DNA from: an uncultured Balneolaceae bacterium
Lineage (GTDB): Bacteria; Bacteroidota; Rhodothermia; Balneolales; Balneolaceae
Assembly: GCA_938003885.1 (NCBI GenBank)
Contig: CALKWT010000005.1
Location: 1-8,053 of the forward strand
DNA length: 8,053 nt
Direction: 5' to 3'
Shown here: positions 1-5,831 of the stretch, in pieces
Layout of the letters: the number at the start of each line of letters is the position of its first letter
Numbering within the stretch: the first letter of the stretch is position 1
The notes under the pieces: model-generated
What the model saw: only the letters and a program-made list of their open reading frames with translations
The model's database searches: none
What the model was told of the DNA's origin: nothing
Made by a program: the position numbers and the translations under genes

Positions 1-623
1 AAGCAGCTGAGGAAAACGACATCGAGTTTGTCGTTTTGGACCGTCGTCACATTCATGATGAGGATGTTTACAAACTTAAAGAGGCTGTCAGCGGTGTACT
101 GAATTTTGAAATGGCTGCGACTGAAGAGATGATTGGGATTTTAGTGGATGTACAACCTGACTACTGTACTCTTGTTCCCGAAACTCGTGAGGAGCTGACC
201 ACGGAGGGTGGGCTGAATATGTCTGCCGTCTATGATGATTTCAAGGAGCGGGTTTTTCCTGCCATCCGGAAAGCGGGAATTAAGATCAGCCTTTTTCTGG
301 ATCCGGTTGAGAAAGATATTGAACTGGCTGCAGAACTGGGAGCTGATACGATCGAGTTACACACCGGAACCTATGCAAATGCACAAGATAGCATAGAGAG
401 AAAGAAGGAACTTGACCGCCTGAAGAAAGCAGCCGAGCTGGTTCACAATCATGGAATGATCGTGAATGCGGGGCATGGGTTAAATCTGGATAACCTGCCC
501 GATCTCGTCCGTCACGTACCGCACCTTGCAGATGTAAGTATCGGCCACGCCCTCATCTCAAAATCTATTTTTTGGGGACTTGAGAGAACCATTGGAGAGT
601 ACCTCAAGATTATGAACTCCTGA
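1..623 (+). CDS. pdxJ: Pyridoxine 5'-phosphate synthase, 5' end outside the window
   Basis: PdxJ condenses 1-deoxy-D-xylulose 5-phosphate with 3-amino-2-oxopropyl phosphate to pyridoxine 5'-phosphate, the ring-closing step of DXP-dependent vitamin B6 synthesis in the cytosol. About 207 codons are visible. The frame is open to the left edge, so roughly the first 35 residues of the ~240-residue TIM barrel are missing. Family signatures seen in order: DRRHIHDEDV, NFEMAATEEM, PDYCTLVPETREELTTEGG, a SLFLDP strand, IELHTGTYA, and the C-terminal VNAGHGLNLDNL and SIGHALISKSIFWGLE phosphate-binding segments. The TTG at 36 is an internal Leu codon, not a start, because family similarity continues upstream of it. 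The stop lies 20 bp before the ATG of era (17 bp before a GTG), so the two are probably co-transcribed. No truncation or frameshift is visible in this part. Confidence 0.95.
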   Translation, partial: AAEENDIEFVVLDRRHIHDEDVYKLKEAVSGVLNFEMAATEEMIGILVDVQPDYCTLVPETREELTTEGGLNMSAVYDDFKERVFPAIRKAGIKISLFLDPVEKDIELAAELGADTIELHTGTYANAQDSIERKKELDRLKKAAELVHNHGMIVNAGHGLNLDNLPDLVRHVPHLADVSIGHALISKSIFWGLERTIGEYLKIMNS

Positions 624-643
624 ACCTGACAACCACCAGAGTG

Positions 644-1525
644 ATGACAGACAGACCTCACAAATCCGGATATGCAACGATCATCGGTAAACCCAATGTG
701 GGGAAGTCCACCCTGATGAACCGCCTGCTGAGGAGTAAAATATCGATCACCACCCATAAACCTCAGACGACGCGGCATCAGGTTGTCGGAATCTATTCTG
801 ACGACGATACCCAGATTGTCTTTTTAGATACACCCGGGGTCATCTCCCCGAAATATGAGCTGCAGAAAGCGATGATGAAGACCGTCGAGCGGGCCCGCAG
901 TGATGCAGATCTCATTCTATTTATTGTTGACCCGACCGACCGGACCCCTCCGGATGAGGTCATAGAACTGCTCAGAACCATACAGAAGCCGATCTTCCTG
1001 GTGGTAAATAAGATGGATCAGACCCGCCGGGAGGAGGCAGAAAAAAAAATCGCGCCACTGAAAGAGAAACTCCGTTTCGAGGAAACCCTGTTTGTCTCAG
1101 CTCTTCAGGGTGACGGCATGGAGGAACTGCTTGAGCAGATCCGGCAATACCTTCCTGCCGGGCCTCCATATTATCCCAAAGAGGATCTGAGTGAGCACCC
1201 TATCCGCTTTTTTGTCTCCGAACTGATCCGGGAGCAGCTTTTTCTTCTGTTCCATGAAGAGATCCCCTACTCCTGCACGGTAGAGGTGATCGATTATCAA
1301 GCAGGCCCCGAACTGGACAGGATCCATGCAGATATTATTGTGAACCGAAGCTCACAGAAAGGGATGCTTATCGGAAAAGGGGGCAAAGCCATAAAAGAGC
1401 TGGGCATCCGCTCCAGAGAATCGATTGAGCAATTTCTGGACAAGAAGGTCTACCTGGAACTGCACATAAAAGTGAGAGAAAAGTGGAGAGAAAACGAAAA
1501 ATGGGTCAGAAACCTGGGCTACTGA
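644..1525 (+). CDS. era: GTPase Era, ribosome small-subunit assembly factor
   Basis: Era is an essential GTPase that binds the 3' end of 16S rRNA and helps 30S maturation. Numbered from ATG 644 (293 residues; E. coli Era has 301), the G motifs are all present: G1 GKPNVGKST at 15-23, G2 Thr around 42-43, G3 DTPG at 62-65, G4 NKMD at 122-125 and G5 SAL at 152-154. A C-terminal KH RNA-binding domain carries GKGG at 244-247 and ends in the usual KWRENEKWVRNLGY-type tail, so the protein is complete. A GTG at 641 directly precedes the ATG and would add one residue; neither start has a convincing Shine-Dalgarno sequence. It follows pdxJ closely. No terminator is seen right after the stop; the first one downstream is at 1735. 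Confidence 0.97.
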   Translation: MTDRPHKSGYATIIGKPNVGKSTLMNRLLRSKISITTHKPQTTRHQVVGIYSDDDTQIVFLDTPGVISPKYELQKAMMKTVERARSDADLILFIVDPTDRTPPDEVIELLRTIQKPIFLVVNKMDQTRREEAEKKIAPLKEKLRFEETLFVSALQGDGMEELLEQIRQYLPAGPPYYPKEDLSEHPIRFFVSELIREQLFLLFHEEIPYSCTVEVIDYQAGPELDRIHADIIVNRSSQKGMLIGKGGKAIKELGIRSRESIEQFLDKKVYLELHIKVREKWRENEKWVRNLGY

Positions 1526-1596
1526 TAGGTCACAAGCTCTGTATGAACTTACAGTTACGCCCATTAAAAAAATCATCATCACCTGAAACATTTTTG

Positions 1597-1626
1597 TTGC
1601 ATTCATCCTATTTTTAGTGTTATCAT
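1597..1626 (+). promoter_or_regulatory. Candidate promoter of the metY leader
   Basis: TTGCAT (1597-1602) and TATCAT (1621-1626) are separated by 18 bp. The second hexamer matches the TATAAT consensus at 5 of 6 positions. The distance from TTG to TA, 24 bp, equals that of the mraZ promoter candidate in this window. Transcription would begin near 1630-1634, essentially at the ATG of the leader peptide, so the message would be leaderless or nearly so. This is inference only; the -35 half is poor. Confidence 0.35.
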
Positions 1627-1633
1627 TAAGGCA

Positions 1634-1702
1634 ATGAAAAAATCAGACCGACATATTTTCACTGTATCCTGTTGTATGATGTGCATTTGTTGTCTCACAT
1701 GA
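1634..1702 (+). CDS. Cys/Met-rich leader peptide of a transcription attenuator
   Basis: A 22-codon ORF runs from ATG 1634 to TGA 1700-1702. Residues 13-20 read CCMMCICC (TGT TGT ATG ATG TGC ATT TGT TGT): five Cys and two Met in eight codons, right before the end of the peptide. Such runs of the regulated amino acid are the hallmark of attenuator leader peptides (trp, his, ilv leaders, and Cys-rich leaders in sulfur operons). The control codons lie inside an RNA hairpin, and the ORF is followed 33 nt later by an intrinsic terminator, then by a SAM-I riboswitch and metY. The peptide itself probably has no function; ribosome progress through it reports charged Cys-tRNA and perhaps Met-tRNA. AAGG sits only 2 nt before the ATG, too close to be a normal ribosome binding site. 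Confidence 0.75.
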   Translation: MKKSDRHIFTVSCCMMCICCLT

Positions 1703-1767
1703 TGCAAAGGGTATAACTGTATATTCACAATATGAAAAGCCCTTTGGAAATCCAGCGGGCTTTTTTT
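1665..1767 (+). promoter_or_regulatory. Attenuator RNA with mutually exclusive 1:2, 2:3 and 3:4 hairpins
   Basis: Four segments can be paired by eye. Region 1 (1665-1677, covering the Ser-Cys-Cys-Met codons) pairs with region 2 (1702-1713): TATCCT with AGGGTA, and TTGTAT with ATGCAA, giving 12 pairs with one bulged G (1671) and two G-U wobbles. Region 2 CAAAGGG (1705-1711) also pairs perfectly with region 3 CCCTTTG (1740-1746), forming an antiterminator whose loop contains a small ATATT/AATAT hairpin (1721-1725/1729-1733). Region 3 AAAAGCCC (1735-1742) alternatively pairs with region 4 GGGCTTTT (1757-1764), forming the terminator. A ribosome stalled on the Cys/Met codons would cover region 1 and free region 2 to antiterminate. 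One that reaches the stop codon would cover region 2 and allow termination. The logic is that of classical amino-acid attenuators; the pairings are read directly from the sequence. Confidence 0.75.
1735..1767 (+). terminator. Intrinsic terminator of the leader-peptide attenuator
   Basis: An 8-bp stem AAAAGCCC/GGGCTTTT (1735-1742/1757-1764) is capped by an inner TGGA/TCCA stem (1745-1748/1751-1754). The right arm runs into seven consecutive T (1761-1767). The left arm overlaps the antiterminator segment 1740-1746. It could in addition serve as the end of the pdxJ-era transcript. Confidence 0.85.
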
Positions 1768-1797
1768 GTATCACTTTCGTTCTTTAATAATTTTAAC

Positions 1798-1922
1798 TCT
1801 TATCCAGAAAGGTGGAGGGAAAGGCCCTGTGAAACCTTAGCAACCAGTTTTGGCGAATACCCAAAATGTTAGGTGCTAACTCCTGCCCGGTTCGGCACTG
1901 CTTGAACCAGGGAAAGATAAGA
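1798..1922 (+). ncRNA. SAM-I (S-box) riboswitch aptamer
   Basis: The conserved S-box core is nearly consensus: P1 TCTTATC (1798-1804) pairs with GATAAGA (1916-1922). Between them lie GGTGGAGGGA, the GGCCC arm of P2, GAAACC, GCAACC, a P3 stem TTTTGG/CCAAAA (1848-1853/1861-1866), the GGTGCTAA/TCCTGC junction, a P4 containing GGTTC/GAACC (1889-1893/1903-1907), and the closing GGGAAAGATAAG. It binds S-adenosylmethionine and turns off methionine genes in cis. Here it precedes metY, as expected. Its P1 3' strand overlaps an antiterminator segment (1920-1931), so the mechanism should be SAM-induced transcription termination. Confidence 0.97.
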
Positions 1923-2000
1923 AGACCGGCTCTTTTTTGAATATTTGAATAAAGCCTCTTCTGAAATTTTCCCTGCAGGATTTTGGAAGAGGCTTTTTTT
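1920..2000 (+). terminator. Expression platform and terminator of the SAM-I riboswitch
   Basis: The terminator is a perfect 11-bp stem AAAGCCTCTTC/GAAGAGGCTTT (1951-1961/1986-1996) continuing into a T run (1994-2000), with further partial pairing around CCTGCAGG in the loop. The competing antiterminator is also visible: AGAAGA-CC-GGCT (1920-1931) pairs with AGCCTCTTCT (1953-1962), bulging only the two C. Bases 1920-1922 belong to both P1 and the antiterminator. SAM-stabilised P1 should therefore release 1953-1961 to form the terminator, while low SAM favours readthrough into metY. Confidence 0.92.
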
Positions 2001-2111
2001 GTTTCTGCACTTCTGCCTGAGCAACCCGGAAGCCAGAGGTCAGACAGATTGAGACGAACGTGCATCACACAATAACCTAACCATAAATAACGAACACCCA
2101 CACATAACGCC

Positions 2112-3431
2112 ATGAGCAATAACAAAAATTATAAGTTTGAAACATTACAGCTGCATGCCGGCCAGGAACCTGATCCGACCACTGGCTCCAGAGCTGTACC
2201 CATTTACCAGACGACCTCTTATCAGTTTAATGATACCGATCATGCCGCTGACCTTTTCGGGTTGAAAGACTTCGGGAACATCTATACCCGTATCATGAAT
2301 CCAACCACAGATGTTTTTGAAAAAAGAGTAGCGGCGCTGGAAGGGGGCGTAGCTGCAGTAGCCACGGCCTCCGGCCAGGCAGCCCAGCTGCTGGCTGTTA
2401 CAGCACTCGCACAGGCGGGAGATAACATTATCTCTACATCTAATCTTTATGGTGGTACCTACAATCAGTTTCACGTCTCCTTTCCCCGATTTGGAATTGA
2501 AGTGAGATTTGTCGGAAGTGATGATCGTGCAGAGGAGATCGAAGCAGCCATCGACGACAATACAAAAGCGATCTATCTGGAAAGTATCGGAAATCCACGG
2601 GGCAATGTCCCTGATTTCGAATCGATTTCAGCTGTGGCAAAGAAGCATGGTGTGGCTCTGATCGTTGACAACACATTCGGAGCTGCGGGCGCCATCGCGC
2701 GACCGATCGAGCACGGAGCCAATATTGTACTGCACTCTGCAACCAAGTGGATCGGCGGTCATGGAAACAGCATCGGAGGAGTCATTGTTGATGCGGGTAA
2801 TTTCGATTATGGAAACGGCCGCTATCCCCTCTTTACAGAGCCGGCTCCGGGATATCATGGACTTAACTTCTGGGAAGTCTTCGGTACAGACGGACCTTTT
2901 GGCAATATCGCCCTGGCCACACGGGTTCGCGTAGAAGGCTTGCGAGATCTGGGGCCGGCCATATCACCTTTTAACAGTTTTCTCCTTCTTCAGGGGCTTG
3001 AAACACTCTCCCTGAGGGTCGAGAGGCACACAGAAAATACGCTGAAACTGGCCAGCTGGCTGAAAGATCACGACAAGGTCGCCTGGGTGAGTTATACCGG
3101 GCTGGAAGATCATCCGAGCCATGCCAACGCCAAAAAGTATCTCCAGGACGGCCGCTACGGTGCCGTGTTTACCTTTGGCGTAAAAGGCGGTTATGAAGCT
3201 GCGAAACAGTTTATCAACGGTGTTGAACTCTCCAGCCATGTGGCCAACGTAGGGGATGCCAAGACACTGGTAATTCACCCTGCTTCCACCACTCACCAGC
3301 AGCTTTCAGATGAGGCTCAGGAAGCGAGTGGAGCGGCCAAGGACCTGATACGCGTCGCGGTCGGAATTGAGCATATCGATGATATCAAGGCCGATTTTGA
3401 ACAGTCATTGAATAAAATCACAGCTGACTGA
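2112..3431 (+). CDS. metY: O-acetylhomoserine sulfhydrylase (aminocarboxypropyltransferase)
   Basis: This PLP enzyme of the Cys/Met metabolism (cystathionine gamma-synthase-like) family makes L-homocysteine from O-acetyl-L-homoserine and sulfide, i.e. direct sulfhydrylation. It has 439 residues, the long form typical of MetY rather than the ~380-400 of MetB/MetZ. Visible motifs: YTRIMNPTTDVFE with PLP-phosphate-binding Y58 and R60, TASGQAA near 85-91, NLYGGT with PLP-stacking Y113, VDNTF with D186 facing the pyridine nitrogen, and HSATKWIGGHG with Schiff-base K212. The C-terminal IHPAST and LIRVAVGIEHIDDI segments are intact. The start at ATG 2112 fits the conserved FETLQLHAGQ N-terminus; there is no Shine-Dalgarno. 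It is the first gene after the SAM riboswitch and is followed, after 234 bp of structured sequence, by metX. Confidence 0.95.
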   Translation: MSNNKNYKFETLQLHAGQEPDPTTGSRAVPIYQTTSYQFNDTDHAADLFGLKDFGNIYTRIMNPTTDVFEKRVAALEGGVAAVATASGQAAQLLAVTALAQAGDNIISTSNLYGGTYNQFHVSFPRFGIEVRFVGSDDRAEEIEAAIDDNTKAIYLESIGNPRGNVPDFESISAVAKKHGVALIVDNTFGAAGAIARPIEHGANIVLHSATKWIGGHGNSIGGVIVDAGNFDYGNGRYPLFTEPAPGYHGLNFWEVFGTDGPFGNIALATRVRVEGLRDLGPAISPFNSFLLLQGLETLSLRVERHTENTLKLASWLKDHDKVAWVSYTGLEDHPSHANAKKYLQDGRYGAVFTFGVKGGYEAAKQFINGVELSSHVANVGDAKTLVIHPASTTHQQLSDEAQEASGAAKDLIRVAVGIEHIDDIKADFEQSLNKITAD

Positions 3432-3443
3432 TTCCAGTTTTAA

Positions 3444-3476
3444 AACAAAAAAACCGGCTCAGAAAAACTGAGCCGG
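3444..3476 (-). terminator. Terminator-like hairpin facing the minus strand, just after metY
   Basis: A perfect 9-bp stem CCGGCTCAG/CTGAGCCGG (3454-3462/3468-3476) has an A5 loop. On the plus strand it is followed by CTCTATTC, which is no T tract. Read on the minus strand, the stem runs directly into TTTTTTTGTTTT (complement of 3453-3442), a canonical intrinsic terminator. It may stop antisense transcription into metY or end a minus-strand RNA from the metY-metX gap. On the plus strand it can still protect a 3' end. Confidence 0.6.
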
Positions 3477-3491
3477 CTCTATTCACACAAC

Positions 3492-3523
3492 GCCGGGTGG
3501 AACTTTTAGCGGGATCCACCGGC
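3492..3523 (+). repeat. Inverted repeat (hairpin) between metY and metX
   Basis: GCCGG-G-TGGA (3492-3501) pairs with TCCACCGGC (3515-3523), giving 9 GC-rich pairs with one bulged G and a 13-nt loop. No T tract follows on either strand, so it is not an ordinary terminator. Its role is unknown; it may be an RNA-stability element or part of a larger structured RNA with its neighbours. Confidence 0.5.
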
Positions 3524-3547
3524 ATCACACAAACACAATATACAAAA

Positions 3548-3601
3548 ATGGAACAATTAAAGTTTGCAAACCTGGTGCCTCTGGGTAGCACGACCTTGTA
3601 A
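3548..3601 (+). CDS. Short upstream ORF before metX, possibly translated
   Basis: A 17-codon ORF reads MEQLKFANLVPLGSTTL, from ATG 3548 to TAA 3599-3601. It starts after an A-rich stretch of the type that precedes genes in this group (CAATATACAAAA). It does not contain the Met/Cys run of the metY leader peptide. Its CTG GTG CC codons (3572-3579) form the left arm of a long-range stem whose right arm (3638-3645) ends 20 nt before the metX ATG, so translation could open that stem. It may equally be chance. No known leader peptide was recognised. Confidence 0.25.
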   Translation: MEQLKFANLVPLGSTTL

Positions 3602-3645
3602 GACAGATTGAGAATATCCTGCATAGATCTTGCGAGCGGCACCAG
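3572..3645 (+). ncRNA. Possible structured RNA element upstream of metX
   Basis: CTGGTGCC (3572-3579) and GGCACCAG (3638-3645) form a perfect 8-bp stem closing a 58-nt domain, inside which TCTG/CAGA (3580-3583/3604-3607) may pair. A 10-bp palindrome GTTTGCAAAC (3562-3571) abuts it. It matches none of the riboswitch classes I can recognise: no S-box core, no SAM-II or SAH signature. It sits 20 nt before metX, so a role in metX-hom expression is plausible but unproven. It could also be read on the minus strand, where a terminator lies downstream at 3476-3442. Confidence 0.35.
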
Positions 3646-3665
3646 TCTTCATTGTTTGAGTCTTT

Positions 3666-4733
3666 ATGAACAAAGGTGTAACTAAAACGGTATTGGAAGC
3701 CCCGTTTGTAACAGAAAGGGGAACTGAAATAAAAAATGCGGAGGTGGCCTATAAAACATGGGGCACCCTGAATGAAAAAAGGAGCAATGTCGTGGTTATC
3801 TGCCACGCTCTCACCGGTCATGCTGCTGCAGACGAGTGGTTTGGTGGAATATTCGGGCCTGGAAGGCTCTGCGATGAAAATGAAAAGTTTATAATCTGCA
3901 TCAATGTTCCTGGAAGCTGTTACGGATCTGTGGGGCCGTGGTCCCTGAATCCCGAAACCGGAGAGCCTTACCGGGCCGGCTTCCCTTCGATTTCCATCCG
4001 GGATATGGTCAAGTTTCAGATGCTTTTACTGGATCAACTGGGAATCAGGGAAATTGAAACGGTGATCGGCGGATCACTGGGAGGTATGCAGGCACTGGAG
4101 TTCGCAATCATGGATCCCCGGGTTAAATCCACCATCCTGATGGCGATGGGAATGGCCCACAACCCCTGGGCGATCGGGATCAGCGAAGCCCAACGCGCAG
4201 CTATCTATGCAGATCCCAACTGGAATAACGGCTATTACAATCGAGAGTCCCCCCCGGCTAGTGGCCTCGCTGCAGCCAGGATGATGGCGATGATCACCTA
4301 CAGAACTCCTGAGAATTATGAGCACAAATTCGGACGAAAACTTCAAAACGAAAAGGGACAGTTCCAGGTTGAATCCTACCTCAACTATCAGGGAAAGAAA
4401 TTATCTTCACGATTTGATGCCCTCTCCTACGTCAAACTGACGCAGGCGATGGATACCCACGATGTAGCAAGAGAGAGAGGTACCCATGCAGAAGTCCTTG
4501 GGGATGTCACCATTCCGGCCCTGGTGGTCGGGGTCTCTTCCGACCTGCTCTATCCCCTTACCAGCCAGCAGGAGCTATCCCGTTTGTTACCCCTCTCTAC
4601 CCTTGAAATCATAGATTCCGAATATGGGCACGACGCCTTTTTGATAGAGTTTAAAAAAATTAATAATGCCATCAAACGATTCAGACAAACCCTGCAAACA
4701 GTCAAAAACGAAAAATACAATGTCTCAACTTAA
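3666..4733 (+). CDS. metX: Homoserine O-acetyltransferase (MetX family)
   Basis: MetX activates homoserine with acetyl-CoA to O-acetylhomoserine, the substrate of MetY. It is an alpha/beta-hydrolase fold protein of 355 residues, near the family's usual ~350-380. Visible features: CHALTG at 46-51 (oxyanion-hole region), nucleophile elbow GGSLGGMQALE with Ser137, catalytic Asp293 in GVSSDLLYP, and His322 in YGHDAFL, completing the triad. Some MetX enzymes use succinyl-CoA, and I cannot decide acyl specificity by eye; the linked MetY favours acetyl. A stop codon at 3657-3659 lies in frame just upstream, fixing the start at ATG 3666, which has no Shine-Dalgarno. The 3' end overlaps the probable start of hom. 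Confidence 0.93.
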   Translation: MNKGVTKTVLEAPFVTERGTEIKNAEVAYKTWGTLNEKRSNVVVICHALTGHAAADEWFGGIFGPGRLCDENEKFIICINVPGSCYGSVGPWSLNPETGEPYRAGFPSISIRDMVKFQMLLLDQLGIREIETVIGGSLGGMQALEFAIMDPRVKSTILMAMGMAHNPWAIGISEAQRAAIYADPNWNNGYYNRESPPASGLAAARMMAMITYRTPENYEHKFGRKLQNEKGQFQVESYLNYQGKKLSSRFDALSYVKLTQAMDTHDVARERGTHAEVLGDVTIPALVVGVSSDLLYPLTSQQELSRLLPLSTLEIIDSEYGHDAFLIEFKKINNAIKRFRQTLQTVKNEKYNVST

Positions 4734-5799
4734 AGCTTTTAAAGTACCGGAAACCCGTACTGCAAAAAAAGTGATGAAAATATTTATAGCGGGAGTGGGT
4801 GCAGTCGGCAGCACCCTGCTGAAACAGATAGCCGGCTTCCAGCCCAACGGCAATCAGATCCGAGTCATCGGGGTCTGTAACTCCAAACATATGCTCTGGT
4901 TCGACCACTCTCAGCAGAACTACTCCCTGAGAAGCCTGCTTCGGGGTCCTGCCAGCGACTGGGAAGAGATTATAGAAAAGTTATCCGCCTATGAGAAGAG
5001 GTCTGTAGTCTTTGTGGATACCACGGGAAATCAAGAGGTAAGTGATCTCTATGTACGCCTCCTTTCCAAAAAAATCCATGTGGTGACGGCCAGTAAATTG
5101 GCAAACACCCGGACTCAGAAGGAGTATGATCACCTCCATAAAACTGCACGGATCAAGGGAGCCAGGTTTCTGTTTGAAACGAATGTGGGCGCCGGCCTGC
5201 CAATTATTGAAACCATTCAGAATCTGTTAATCACTGGAGATGTCATCCAGGAGATATCGGGTGTTTTGTCCGGCACCATGACCTATCTGTTTTCAGAGCT
5301 GGACCAGGGCCGATCGTTCAGCAAAGCCGTCATCCAGGCACGGGCACTTGGATATGCGGAGCCCGATCCCAGAGATGATCTTTCAGGAGAAGATGTCGCC
5401 CGAAAATTTATGATTCTGGCCCGGATATGCGGTCACAGGCTGGAGCGGGAAGATCTTGAGGTAGAATCTCTGATTCCGGAGAAATTGCGCGACGTGGATG
5501 CCACGGACTTCCTGGAAAATCTGCATAAATATGACACTCTCTGGGCTGAAAAAGTTAAAGAAGCGTCCGAAAAGGGGCAGCGGCTCAGATATACCGGAAA
5601 ACTTGCAGATGGAAAGATCACCATCGGTGTAGAATCGGTTCCTGCAGACTCTTCGATCGGACGACTGACGGGTACCAACAACCTGATTCAGATCAAGAGT
5701 TCCCGGTACTCAGATCAAAACCTGGTCATCCAGGGCCCGGGTGCTGGTAAGGAGGTCACCGCTGCAGGAGTCCTGGCTGATATTCTGAAAATTAGATAA
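4720..5799 (+). CDS. hom: Homoserine dehydrogenase, monofunctional, ThrA/MetL-type domain
   Basis: This enzyme reduces aspartate 4-semialdehyde to homoserine with NAD(P)H, supplying MetX. Counting from ATG 4720 (359 residues): Rossmann motif GVGAVG at 25-30, SGVLSGT in the catalytic domain, and GYAEPDPRDDLSGEDVARK with E214, D225 and K229, spaced as the substrate-binding Glu and catalytic Asp/Lys of characterised homoserine dehydrogenases. The C-terminus (TGTNNLI..., GPGAGKEVTAAGVLADIL) and VIGVCNSKHM resemble the dehydrogenase half of the aspartokinase fusions ThrA/MetL. There is neither an aspartokinase domain nor a C-terminal ACT domain, so threonine feedback through ACT is not expected. 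The start is uncertain: ATG 4720 overlaps metX by 14 bp, ATG 4774 begins exactly at the Rossmann strand, and ATG 4666 (68-bp overlap) seems too long. Confidence 0.92.
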   Translation: MSQLKAFKVPETRTAKKVMKIFIAGVGAVGSTLLKQIAGFQPNGNQIRVIGVCNSKHMLWFDHSQQNYSLRSLLRGPASDWEEIIEKLSAYEKRSVVFVDTTGNQEVSDLYVRLLSKKIHVVTASKLANTRTQKEYDHLHKTARIKGARFLFETNVGAGLPIIETIQNLLITGDVIQEISGVLSGTMTYLFSELDQGRSFSKAVIQARALGYAEPDPRDDLSGEDVARKFMILARICGHRLEREDLEVESLIPEKLRDVDATDFLENLHKYDTLWAEKVKEASEKGQRLRYTGKLADGKITIGVESVPADSSIGRLTGTNNLIQIKSSRYSDQNLVIQGPGAGKEVTAAGVLADILKIR

Positions 5800-5800
5800 C

Positions 5801-5831
5801 GAACCGACTCTTCTATTTTTCAGTCGGCTTC
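5801..5831. terminator. Possible bidirectional terminator between convergent hom and the nitrilase gene
   Basis: GAACCGACT (5801-5809) pairs with AGTCGG-C-TTC (5822-5831), with one bulged C. The hairpin sits in the 13-bp gap and the last codons of the minus-strand gene. On the plus strand it is followed by a pyrimidine-rich stretch (TCTTTC) rather than a clean T run; on the minus strand the tract is also poor. Position between convergent stops supports the call. Confidence 0.4.

Noticed and set aside
1765..1795. A second promoter candidate right before the riboswitch (TTTG 1765-1768, 19 bp, TAATTTTA 1788-1795).
   Set aside because: The TTTG is part of the terminator T tract and TAATTTTA lacks the final G of TAnnTTTG. 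It is kept only as the main alternative that would uncouple the attenuator from the riboswitch.
3418..3642. Minus-strand ORF of 74 codons across the metY-metX gap.
   Set aside because: It runs straight through the hairpins and the minus-facing terminator, with an unusual Cys/Arg/Phe-rich composition; not a credible gene.
3572..3645. tRNA-like length (74 nt), an 8-bp closing stem and a GGGTAGCACGACCTTG stretch reminiscent of a tRNA D arm and anticodon arm.
   Set aside because: No T arm (no GTTCGANTC), no proper anticodon stem and no CCA or discriminator geometry.
3589..3669. Frame open from 3589 to TGA 3667-3669, overlapping the metX ATG as ATGA.
   Set aside because: It has no good start codon and only about 26 codons; probably chance.
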